Below are positions 6,145 through 11,223 of a DNA stretch of 11,223 nt, piece by piece. Position numbers and translations under genes: made by a program. This stretch comes from JAXDLH01 sp034666705 (lineage in GTDB: Bacteria; Chloroflexota; UBA6077; SHYK01): assembly GCA_034666705.1 (NCBI GenBank), contig JAXDLH010000435.1, forward strand, positions 1 through 11,223. The letters are read 5' to 3'. The notes beneath the pieces were generated by a model. It searched no databases. It was given only the letters and a program-made list of their open reading frames with translations, and was not told the DNA's origin. Position 1 is the first letter of the stretch. Each line of letters opens with the position of its first letter.

Positions 6145-6538
6145 TGCAGGCCCGCTATACGCGGTCGTCGATGCGGACGACGACGATCACGAGCGCTGTC
6201 TGCGAGTCCTCGAGCGAGGTGATCTCACCCTTGTCATCCCGACGCTCGCCGTTGCCGAGGTAAGCCACCTCATTGGCCGCAGACGGGGACCACGCGCCGA
6301 GGCAGCGTTTCTCGCCAGGCTCGAGGCACACGACGTCGAGGGCCCGCGGCCTGACGATTGGCCGCGAATCGGCGAGCTTGTATTGGAGTATGCGGACTTT
6401 CCGCTGGGTGGAACGGACGCTTCGGTGATCGCGCTCGCCGAGCGCCTGAACACGGACGTCGTGGTCACGCTCGACCGCCGCCATTTTGGAGCCGTTCGAC
6501 CGCGGCATTGTTCAGCATTTCGCCTGCTCCCCGAATAG
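6113..6538 (+). CDS. VapC-like PIN-domain ribonuclease toxin
   Basis: This 141-residue PIN-domain protein is the toxin partner of the upstream antitoxin and a predicted Mg2+-dependent endoribonuclease, typically cutting tRNA or rRNA in this family. The four acidic residues of the PIN active site are present: Asp11 (VVDAGPLYA), Glu49 (AVAEVSHL), Asp102 (GGTDASVIALAERL) and Asp121 (VVTLDRRHF). The toxin therefore looks intact. ATG 6113 lies inside the antitoxin gene; GTG 6128 is an alternative start five codons later, and in either case the genes overlap. Its 3' end also overlaps the convergent GNAT gene by 27 bases, so the toxin-antitoxin transcript is antisense to the end of the ATP-grasp operon. 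The RNA target cannot be read from the sequence. Confidence 0.87.
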   Translation: MTSGAVLAVVDAGPLYAVVDADDDDHERCLRVLERGDLTLVIPTLAVAEVSHLIGRRRGPRAEAAFLARLEAHDVEGPRPDDWPRIGELVLEYADFPLGGTDASVIALAERLNTDVVVTLDRRHFGAVRPRHCSAFRLLPE

Positions 6539-7060
6539 CCCGAGGTACTTCACGTACATCACTTTGTCGTCGCCGATCCGGTAGAAGTCCCGAATCCGTG
6601 CGGTCTGCTCGTAGCCCATCGCCGTGTAGAACTCCCGCGTGGCGTCATACTCGTCCCGCCCCGACGTCTCGACGGCGATGAGCCTCCCGCCCTGCTGAAC
6701 GATCTCGTGCTCGCACCGGCGCAGCAGCGCGCGGCCAATGCCGCGATGCTGGTGCGCCGGATGCACCGCAATCCAGTACAGGTCGTACGCGCCGTCCGTG
6801 AGCGGAATCGCGCCGAAGCAGGCATAGCCTACGATCCCGTCATCCTGCTCGGCGACGAGGGCCTGGTACGGGTCCGGGTCGTCGGGCTTCGCCAGGCTCT
6901 CCTCAACCAGCTCGAGGGCGACCCGGCACTCCTGATCCGAGAAGATGGGCCGATTCGCCTCGAGCAGCGTTGCGATGGCCGGCAGGTCAGCCGGATTGAG
7001 CCAGCGGAGCGAGGGGCCCGCGCCGCTCGGCGTTCGCGGCGATGCGCCTGATGAAGTCAT
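6512..7060 (-). CDS. GNAT family N-acetyltransferase in the ATP-grasp operon
   Basis: This 182-residue acetyltransferase transfers acetyl (or acyl) from CoA to an amine. The GNAT core is clear: IVGYACFGAIP (about 76-86, central strand), DLYWIAVHPAHQHRGIGRALL (93-113, with the HRGIGRAL pyrophosphate-binding loop), then IAVETSGRDEYDATREFYTAMGYE (128-151), ending with a strand that closes the fold. ATG 7060 has GGAG five bases upstream and overlaps the end of the upstream ligase gene by 74 bases. The first 17 residues lie in that overlap and are Ser/Pro/Gly-rich, so a shorter real start is possible. Position as the last gene of the operon suggests it acetylates the substrate or product of the two ligases, which is inference. 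The substrate is unknown. Confidence 0.85.
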   Translation of the reverse strand: MTSSGASPRTPSGAGPSLRWLNPADLPAIATLLEANRPIFSDQECRVALELVEESLAKPDDPDPYQALVAEQDDGIVGYACFGAIPLTDGAYDLYWIAVHPAHQHRGIGRALLRRCEHEIVQQGGRLIAVETSGRDEYDATREFYTAMGYEQTARIRDFYRIGDDKVMYVKYLGLFGEQAKC

Positions 7061-8021
7061 CGTAGCTCCAGCCCGCCACTCTGGCCGAGCGGGCGAGGCC
7101 TGCGGTCGGGTCGAGGTCGGGATTCGGGTTCACTTCCAGCACATAGACCTGATTCTCACTGTCGACGCGCATGTCCACCCGGGCGTAGTCGCGGCAGCCG
7201 AGCGCCAGGAAGGCCGCCAGCGCCGTGTCGCGCACCTCCCGCTCCAAATCTGGATCGAGCGGCGCCGGACAGATGACTGGCGTGCCGCGGTACGCCTCGC
7301 TCTCCTCGAGCCACTTCGCCGCATAGCCGCAAACGCGCGGCGTGCCGGGCGGCAGGTGCCAGTCGATCTCCGCAAGCGGCAGCACCTGCGGCGGCCCACC
7401 CGGCTCGAGCTGCACTACCGACGCCATGATCTCCCGGCCGTCGACGAACTGCTCCACGATCGCGGCCGGCGGGAACCGCGCGATCAACTCGGCAGCCAGC
7501 GCCCGGGCCGCGGCCTCATCCTGAACCACGTTGTGTGGCTCGATCCCGTGGCTGGCATCCATGCAGGCCGGCTTGACGATGGCGGGATAGAGCACGTCGA
7601 CCAGCGGATCACGCCAGGCATCACGGAGCAGCGCGCCCGCGGGCACCGTGACGCCGCTCCCGCGCAGGAGCGCCTTCGCCGCGTGTTTGTCGAGGCCGAG
7701 CGCGAGCGCCTGCGGGCCATTGCCGGTGTACGCGAGGCCGAGCAGGTCGAGGAGGGCGGCGACGGCGGGCTCGAGCGCCGCCACGCCGCGGGCCGCCTCG
7801 GCAAGATTGAACACCACCCGCGGGGCGCGCGCCTTCAGGGCGCGCGCCAGCTCTTCCGGGCTGCCGGTCGCCGTCGCCAGCTTCTCGACCGGGCCGAGCG
7901 CGCGCAGCGCCTCACATACAGCCTCCACGGTGCGGGCGTTGCCCTGGGCGGCGATGGCGTCGAGCACCGCGCCGCCACGCACGTTGGCGTCAGCATTCGC
8001 CAGCACGACGATCGGCCTCAC
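6987..8021 (-). CDS. D-Ala-D-Ala ligase-like ATP-grasp enzyme 1 (atypical loop)
   Basis: This 344-residue protein has the D-Ala-D-Ala ligase layout: an N-terminal domain (VVFNLAEA, 69-76), then an ATP-grasp fold with IVKPA (148-152), VEQFVDGREI (189-198), GCRDYARVDMRV (275-286) and the metal-binding LEVNPNPDLDPT (295-306). It should join a carboxylate to an amine through an acyl-phosphate using ATP. Where Ddl enzymes have GSSxGV after the KPA strand, this one has DASHGI (155-160), so its substrate pocket probably differs. The start is GTG 8021, overlapping the upstream ligase stop as GTGA and implying coupled translation. It is clearly divergent from ligase 2, not a recent copy. It is unlikely to be the housekeeping Ddl, because no murein or cell-division genes are nearby. 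Substrates are unknown. Confidence 0.85.
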   Translation of the reverse strand: MRPIVVLANADANVRGGAVLDAIAAQGNARTVEAVCEALRALGPVEKLATATGSPEELARALKARAPRVVFNLAEAARGVAALEPAVAALLDLLGLAYTGNGPQALALGLDKHAAKALLRGSGVTVPAGALLRDAWRDPLVDVLYPAIVKPACMDASHGIEPHNVVQDEAAARALAAELIARFPPAAIVEQFVDGREIMASVVQLEPGGPPQVLPLAEIDWHLPPGTPRVCGYAAKWLEESEAYRGTPVICPAPLDPDLEREVRDTALAAFLALGCRDYARVDMRVDSENQVYVLEVNPNPDLDPTAGLARSARVAGWSYDDFIRRIAANAERRGPLAPLAQSG

Positions 8022-9010
8022 CCGAGCCGCTCCAGCGCCTCGTCGACGATGCGCCCAATCAGCGCCTCGTAGCTCCAGCCTGCGGCTCGAGCCAGGATCA
8101 CGAGGTCGCCAGTGAGGGGTGAGAGACCGGGCAGGGGGTTGATCTCCAGCAGGTTTGCACGGCCGTCACCGTCGAGCCGCAGATCGACGCGCGCGACGTC
8201 GCGGCAGCCGAGCGCACGATACGCGTCGAGCGCGGTCGCCTCCACGTCGGCGAGCTGCGCTGGCGACAACCCGCTCGGGGCAAGGTGGTACTCCACCTCC
8301 TCGAGGTAATTCCGCTTCGTCTCCAGACCATAGACAAACTGCGCCATCGCGACCTGCTTCGGCACGATCTCCATGGCGCCGAGCATCCTGGCCCGTGGGC
8401 CATTGCCTACCACGCCGGCCGTCACCTCGCAGCCCGGCAGAAAGGCCTCCACGAGCACCGGCTCGCAGTAATCGCGCAGACAGCGAGCCACCTCGACCTC
8501 CAGCGCCCGGCGATCGAGTACACGCGAGGTACGGCGCACGCCCATGCTCGAGCCCTCAGCCGCGGGCTTCACAAAGAGTGGAAACGGCGGCAGCGAAGCG
8601 CAGTCGAGATCCTCGATGGCCTCGACGACGACGAAAGGTGGGGTGCGCACGCCGTGGGACTGCGCGACGCGTTTCGCGAGCGGCTTGTCGAGCGCCAGGG
8701 CGAGGGTCAGCGGATCCGAGTGCGTGAACGGAATGCCGAGCATCTCGCACACCGCAGGCACGTGCGCCTCACGACTGCGGCTGCCAAACCCTTCGGCGAG
8801 GTTGAAGACGAGATCCGGCGGATCGGCGAGCAGCGCCTCGAGGAGGCGCCGGCCTCCGCCGACAAGCCGCGGCGTATGGCCATTGGTGGCCAGCGCGGCG
8901 GCGATTGCATCCACCGTTGCGGCGCTGTCGTACTCCTCGTACCGGTCGCACGGACCCGCAGCCGGCGGCGAATCCTCGGCGCGCGCGTCGAAGGCGATCC
9001 CGATTTGCAC
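8018..9010 (-). CDS. D-Ala-D-Ala ligase-like ATP-grasp enzyme 2 (canonical loop)
   Basis: This 330-residue protein is the first gene of the operon. It starts with QIGIAFDAR, has DRYEEYDSAATVDAIAAAL (22-40) and DLVFNLAEGFGSRSREAHVP (66-85), then the ATP-grasp core: FVKPAAEGSSMGV (146-158, canonical Ser loop), PVLVEAFLPGCEVT (184-197), LGCRDVARVDLRL (267-279) and the metal-binding LEINPLPGLSPLTG (288-301). All the residues needed for catalysis appear to be present. GTG 9010 is preferred because homology starts there; GGAG lies 12 bases upstream, further than usual. The frame stays open to 9199, but that stretch is Arg/Ser-rich, contains the inverted repeats of the control region and matches nothing. 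It is a predicted carboxylate-amine ligase of unknown substrate. Confidence 0.83.
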   Translation of the reverse strand: MQIGIAFDARAEDSPPAAGPCDRYEEYDSAATVDAIAAALATNGHTPRLVGGGRRLLEALLADPPDLVFNLAEGFGSRSREAHVPAVCEMLGIPFTHSDPLTLALALDKPLAKRVAQSHGVRTPPFVVVEAIEDLDCASLPPFPLFVKPAAEGSSMGVRRTSRVLDRRALEVEVARCLRDYCEPVLVEAFLPGCEVTAGVVGNGPRARMLGAMEIVPKQVAMAQFVYGLETKRNYLEEVEYHLAPSGLSPAQLADVEATALDAYRALGCRDVARVDLRLDGDGRANLLEINPLPGLSPLTGDLVILARAAGWSYEALIGRIVDEALERLG

Positions 9011-9048
9011 GGGCAGTGAATACTCCGAGGCGCGGCTCGCATCGGCCG

Positions 9049-9067
9049 AGTGCCCCTGCTGGGCACT
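9049..9067. repeat. Small hairpin in the ATP-grasp operon leader
   Basis: AGTGCCC (9049-9055) and GGGCACT (9061-9067) form a perfect 7-bp stem with a 5-base loop, about 40 bases upstream of the ATP-grasp 2 start. It would lie in the 5' leader if transcription starts near 9154. Confidence 0.45.
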
Positions 9068-9122
9068 GTACCATCCGCGCCGACGCATCCGGACTGCACT
9101 TCTTTTCACACTCCGTCGTGCG

Positions 9123-9141
9123 CGCTCGGCCGGGCCGAGCG
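9123..9141. promoter_or_regulatory. 19-bp palindrome in the divergent control region, operator candidate
   Basis: CGCTCGGCC-G-GGCCGAGCG is a perfect 9-1-9 dyad between the ATP-grasp operon and the phosphoesterase gene. Further half-sites occur nearby: GCTCGG at 9153-9158 and GGCCGAG at 9044-9050. This suits a dimeric repressor or activator controlling one or both directions, but a transcribed hairpin is also possible. No regulator gene is in the window. Confidence 0.45.
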
Positions 9142-9160
9142 GCAAATTACCGGCTCGGAT

Positions 9161-9189
9161 ATGATGCGACTCGTGTTCAACTTTGTCAG
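9161..9189 (-). promoter_or_regulatory. Promoter candidate for the ATP-grasp/GNAT operon
   Basis: On the minus strand CTGACA (9189-9184, five of six to TTGACA) is followed after 17 bases by CATCAT (9166-9161, four of six to TATAAT). The start point would be near 9154, giving a leader of about 145 bases that contains the 19-bp palindrome and the 9049-9067 hairpin. On the plus strand TATGAT at 9160-9165 could be a -10 for the phosphoesterase, though no matching -35 is seen. Confidence 0.3.
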
Positions 9190-9232
9190 CCGCAAGCAAC
9201 GCCGCTCGCGGCGCCCCGATACCCGGCGATGA
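9161..9232 (+). CDS. Possible 23-residue leader peptide before the phosphoesterase
   Basis: ATG 9161 opens a 23-codon frame whose TGA (9230-9232) overlaps the phosphoesterase ATG as ATGA. The product is short and strongly basic (RKQRRSRR near the C-terminus). The phosphoesterase start itself has no Shine-Dalgarno, so coupling through this leader would explain its translation. The leader also lacks a good Shine-Dalgarno, and a frame this short can be chance. Confidence 0.25.
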   Translation: MMRLVFNFVSRKQRRSRRPDTRR

Positions 9233-10629
9233 TCAGCCGCAGGACCCTCATTAAAGGTGGGCTGGTCGGTGGCGCCCAGGTGCTACTCGGCGCCAGTGGG
9301 ATGGCCGTCTGGCCGCGTTGGTCCACAGCACTGGCAGCCGAGGCGAGTGCCCTCCCGGACCCCGTGCCGCCGATCGATCACATCATCGTCATCTATCTCG
9401 AGAATCACTCGTTTGACAATCTCTACGGCCTCTTCCCCGGCGCGGACGGGCTCGATCCGGTCGGCTTCTCGCCGAGCCAGGCGGATGGCGCCGACCAGTA
9501 CTACGACCACCTGCCGCCAGTGCGCAACGTCTTGAGCGGTGGGGTGATCGACGATCGCTTCCCAGCGCTGCTCAACAAAGCCTTCAATATCGACGAGTAT
9601 CTGCCTTCCAACCGTCTCACCGGGGACCTCGTACACAGCTTCTACCAGGAGCAGGCTCAGATCAACGGCGGGGCCATGGATCAATTTGCGGCAGTGTCGG
9701 ATGCCGGCGCGCTCACGATGGGGTACTACGACGGCTCGAAGCTCCCAATGTGGGCGTACGCGCAGCAGTACGTTCTGGCGGACCGCTTCTTCCATGCCGC
9801 ATTTGGCGGCTCGTTGCTCAATCATTTCTGGCTCGTCTCAGCGGCGACTCCAACGTTTCCGAAGGCACCGGCTGAGCTCGTGGCGAAGGTTGACCCCGAC
9901 GGCACGCTGCGGCTGGACGGGCACGTGACGCCGGACGGCTTTGCGATCAACAATTTCTACGCGGCGAATGGGCCCCACCCCCGCAACGTCCCGTCCACGC
10001 TCCTCCTGCCGCCGCAGTCGATGCCCCACATCGGCGATCGGCTGGACGCGGCGGGGGTGAGCTGGGCCTGGTATGCCGGAGCATGGAATGACCTGCAGGC
10101 GGGGACCGTGACGATGGCGGAGGAGTATTTCACCCACCCGTTCACCTACTTCGCTAACCTGGCCGAGGGCACGCCAGGCCGGACCGCGCACCTGAAGGAT
10201 GAAAGTCAGCTCCTTACCGATCTCCAGGGTGGCAAGCTGCCGAACGTGGTCTTCATCAAGCCGAAAGCACTCAATAGCGAGCATCCCGGCTGCGCTGCCC
10301 TATCGCCGGGTGATTGGCATGCGGCCTCGCTGGTCGCGGCGATTCAGCACAGCCGCTACTGGCAGCGCAGCGCCATCGTCGTCACCTACGACGAGAACGG
10401 CGGGTTCTGGGACCACGTCGCGCCGCCGCTCGTCGACCGCTGGGGACCCGGGACGCGGGTGCCGGCGATCATCATCTCGCCGTACGCCAAGCGGGGCTTC
10501 GTTGACCACACCGTGTACGACACGACGTCGATCCTGCGCTTCATCGAGTGGCGCTGGGGGCTCGACCCGCTCGGGAGCCGCGACGCGTCAGCCAACAACC
10601 TGCTGAACGCTTTCAACTTCGAGCAGTAG
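9229..10629 (+). CDS. Tat-exported phosphoesterase (acid phosphatase/phospholipase C family)
   Basis: This 466-residue protein belongs to the phosphoesterase family that includes AcpA-type acid phosphatases and non-haemolytic phospholipases C (PF04185). The N-terminus has a Tat signal: SRRTLIKGG at 3-11, a hydrophobic stretch, then ALAAEA near 34-39, so the folded enzyme is exported. Catalytic landmarks are HIIVIYLENHSFDNLYG (51-67, with Glu58 and Asn59), LPMWAYAQQYVLADRFF (172-188), VVTYDENGGFWDHV (384-397, metal-binding Asp/Glu/Asp/His) and GTRVPAIIISPYAKRGFVDH (408-427). It should cleave phosphomonoesters or phosphodiesters; the choice cannot be made by eye. ATG 9229 is selected for the Tat motif; the frame is open upstream to 8905, but that part is antisense to ATP-grasp 2. 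No Shine-Dalgarno is seen. Homologues are often induced by phosphate limitation, but no Pho box was recognised here. Confidence 0.88.
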   Translation: MISRRTLIKGGLVGGAQVLLGASGMAVWPRWSTALAAEASALPDPVPPIDHIIVIYLENHSFDNLYGLFPGADGLDPVGFSPSQADGADQYYDHLPPVRNVLSGGVIDDRFPALLNKAFNIDEYLPSNRLTGDLVHSFYQEQAQINGGAMDQFAAVSDAGALTMGYYDGSKLPMWAYAQQYVLADRFFHAAFGGSLLNHFWLVSAATPTFPKAPAELVAKVDPDGTLRLDGHVTPDGFAINNFYAANGPHPRNVPSTLLLPPQSMPHIGDRLDAAGVSWAWYAGAWNDLQAGTVTMAEEYFTHPFTYFANLAEGTPGRTAHLKDESQLLTDLQGGKLPNVVFIKPKALNSEHPGCAALSPGDWHAASLVAAIQHSRYWQRSAIVVTYDENGGFWDHVAPPLVDRWGPGTRVPAIIISPYAKRGFVDHTVYDTTSILRFIEWRWGLDPLGSRDASANNLLNAFNFEQ

Positions 10630-10636
10630 CCCGATT

Positions 10637-10649
10637 CCCCGTCACGGGG
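10637..10649 (+). terminator. Short hairpin after the phosphoesterase, weak terminator candidate
   Basis: CCCCG (10637-10641) and CGGGG (10645-10649) form a tight stem with a TCA loop, seven bases after the stop codon. No T-tract follows, so termination here would depend on other factors. Confidence 0.3.
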
Positions 10650-10751
10650 CTACAACGCCGACCGCTGTATGCATATTCACACGCACCACAGGCGCCCGCC
10701 GTGTAACCTGTCAGAGGTCAGTCGCGACTCGACCGCCCTAGGCGTGGAACG

Positions 10752-10781
10752 TTCGCCCTGAGCCCATTCACGTTCTATAAC
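10752..10781 (+). promoter_or_regulatory. Promoter candidate for the ABC exporter gene
   Basis: TATAAC (10776-10781) matches five of six -10 positions. TTCGCC (10752-10757) lies 18 bases upstream and matches the -35 weakly. Transcription would start near 10788, so ATG 10798 would have a leader of only about 10 bases. Confidence 0.35.
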
Positions 10782-10797
10782 GAACCTGCTCACCGGG

Positions 10798-11223
10798 ATG
10801 CTTGGCACGGCAATGGACACCGCACTCGCTACAGGCCGCCCGGCGAGGCGAGGCCTCTTGCGCACGAGCGGCGCGTTGTTGCTCCCGCACTGGCGCGCTG
10901 GCACGCCGGCGCTGCTGAGCCTGCTCCCCACCATCGCCTACACGATCGCCTTTCCGCTCGCCTTGAAGCTGCTGATCGACGAGGCAATCCCGGCCGGCGA
11001 CGGCAGCCGTGCGGCCGCGCTCGTCGCAGCGATGCTCGGCCTGCTGGCGCTGTGCACCGTCGGCGATGCGCTCAACCACTACTTCACGGCGCGCGTGGTC
11101 GCTGACGTATTGAACTCCCTGCGCTTGCGCCTGTTCAGCCACTTGCAGGAGCTGTCGCTGAGCTTCTATGCGGGCGCGCATTCAGGCCAGGTATTCTCGC
11201 GGTACGTCTCCGGCACCGAGGCG
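10798..11223 (+). CDS. ABC exporter, N-terminal transmembrane domain (3' part beyond the window)
   Basis: The frame is open from ATG 10798 to the window edge, 142 codons, with no stop. The sequence matches the start of a type I ABC exporter membrane domain. After a basic N-terminus come a first hydrophobic segment (about 37-60, ending LALKLLIDEAIPAGD, the usual first external loop) and a second (about 68-84). These are followed by VVADVLNSLRLRLFSHLQELSLSFYAGAHSGQVFSRYVSGTEA, the conserved coupling-helix region (LR..LF.HLQ.L...FY....G...SR). The ATP-binding domain lies beyond the window, so substrate and fused domains are unknown. ATG 10813 is an alternative start and would give a more normal leader; neither start has a good Shine-Dalgarno. 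The gene has its own promoter candidate and is probably separate from the phosphoesterase. Confidence 0.85.
   Translation, partial: MLGTAMDTALATGRPARRGLLRTSGALLLPHWRAGTPALLSLLPTIAYTIAFPLALKLLIDEAIPAGDGSRAAALVAAMLGLLALCTVGDALNHYFTARVVADVLNSLRLRLFSHLQELSLSFYAGAHSGQVFSRYVSGTEA

Noticed and set aside
6945..8072. 375-codon plus-strand open frame
   Set aside because: It lies opposite the two ATP-grasp genes and the GNAT start. The product is Arg/His/Gly-rich with no family motif, while the minus strand carries clear ATP-grasp motifs.
9011..9199. N-terminal extension of ATP-grasp 2
   Set aside because: The frame is open, but the extra 63 residues are Arg/Ser-rich, include both inverted repeats of the control region, and family homology starts at GTG 9010.
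8905..9228. N-terminal extension of the phosphoesterase
   Set aside because: It overlaps ATP-grasp 2 in antisense and would bury the Tat signal, which must be at the N-terminus.
1..11223. CRISPR array, insertion sequence, phage or integrase signature, tRNA or rRNA
   Set aside because: No spaced direct repeats, transposase or integrase motifs, or convincing structural RNA were seen anywhere in the window.

Overview
The window is GC-rich and densely coded, and genes change strand often. It looks like chromosomal DNA from an environmental bacterium. Codons favour G or C in the third position, several starts have clear AGGAGG-type Shine-Dalgarno sites, and two exported proteins carry twin-arginine (Tat) signals. 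I cannot assign the lineage from this sequence. Chloroflexota or a similar high-GC soil or thermophile group is possible, but that is a guess. There is no CRISPR array, rRNA, recognisable tRNA, insertion sequence or phage gene.

Layout. (1) 1-2438, minus strand: a Sec-exported sulfatase whose frame is broken by a 2-base excess in a GCGCGC run at 1767-1772. It is coupled by an ATGA overlap to a Tat-exported DUF4185-like beta-propeller protein that leaves the window at base 1. (2) 2679-3878, plus strand: a YuxH-type EAL-HDOD signalling protein with a degenerate EAL domain. A 17-bp perfect hairpin follows it. (3) 4248-4923, plus strand: a 54-residue small protein and a HAD family IIIA hydrolase with a GmhB/HisB-type zinc loop. 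(4) 5225-5710, minus strand: a 161-residue protein made of two tandem copies of one small domain. A nested inverted repeat separates it from the HAD gene. (5) 5902-6538, plus strand: a VapBC-like toxin-antitoxin pair, ribbon-helix-helix antitoxin and PIN-domain ribonuclease. (6) 6512-9010, minus strand: a compact operon of two different D-Ala-D-Ala ligase-like ATP-grasp enzymes and a GNAT acetyltransferase. (7) 9229-10629, plus strand: a Tat-exported phosphoesterase of the acid phosphatase/phospholipase C family. (8) 10798-end, plus strand: the first 142 codons of an ABC exporter.

How they fit together. The three exported proteins (sulfatase, DUF4185 protein, phosphoesterase) suggest a surface or secreted capacity for hydrolysing sulfate and phosphate esters. 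The ATP-grasp/ATP-grasp/GNAT operon is the most system-like unit. Its genes overlap at every junction, and it probably makes and N-acetylates a small amide- or peptide-linked product that cannot be named from sequence. Between this operon and the divergent phosphoesterase lies a 19-bp palindrome with extra half-sites, the best operator candidate in the window. The toxin-antitoxin pair and the EAL-HDOD protein look like independent accessory genes.
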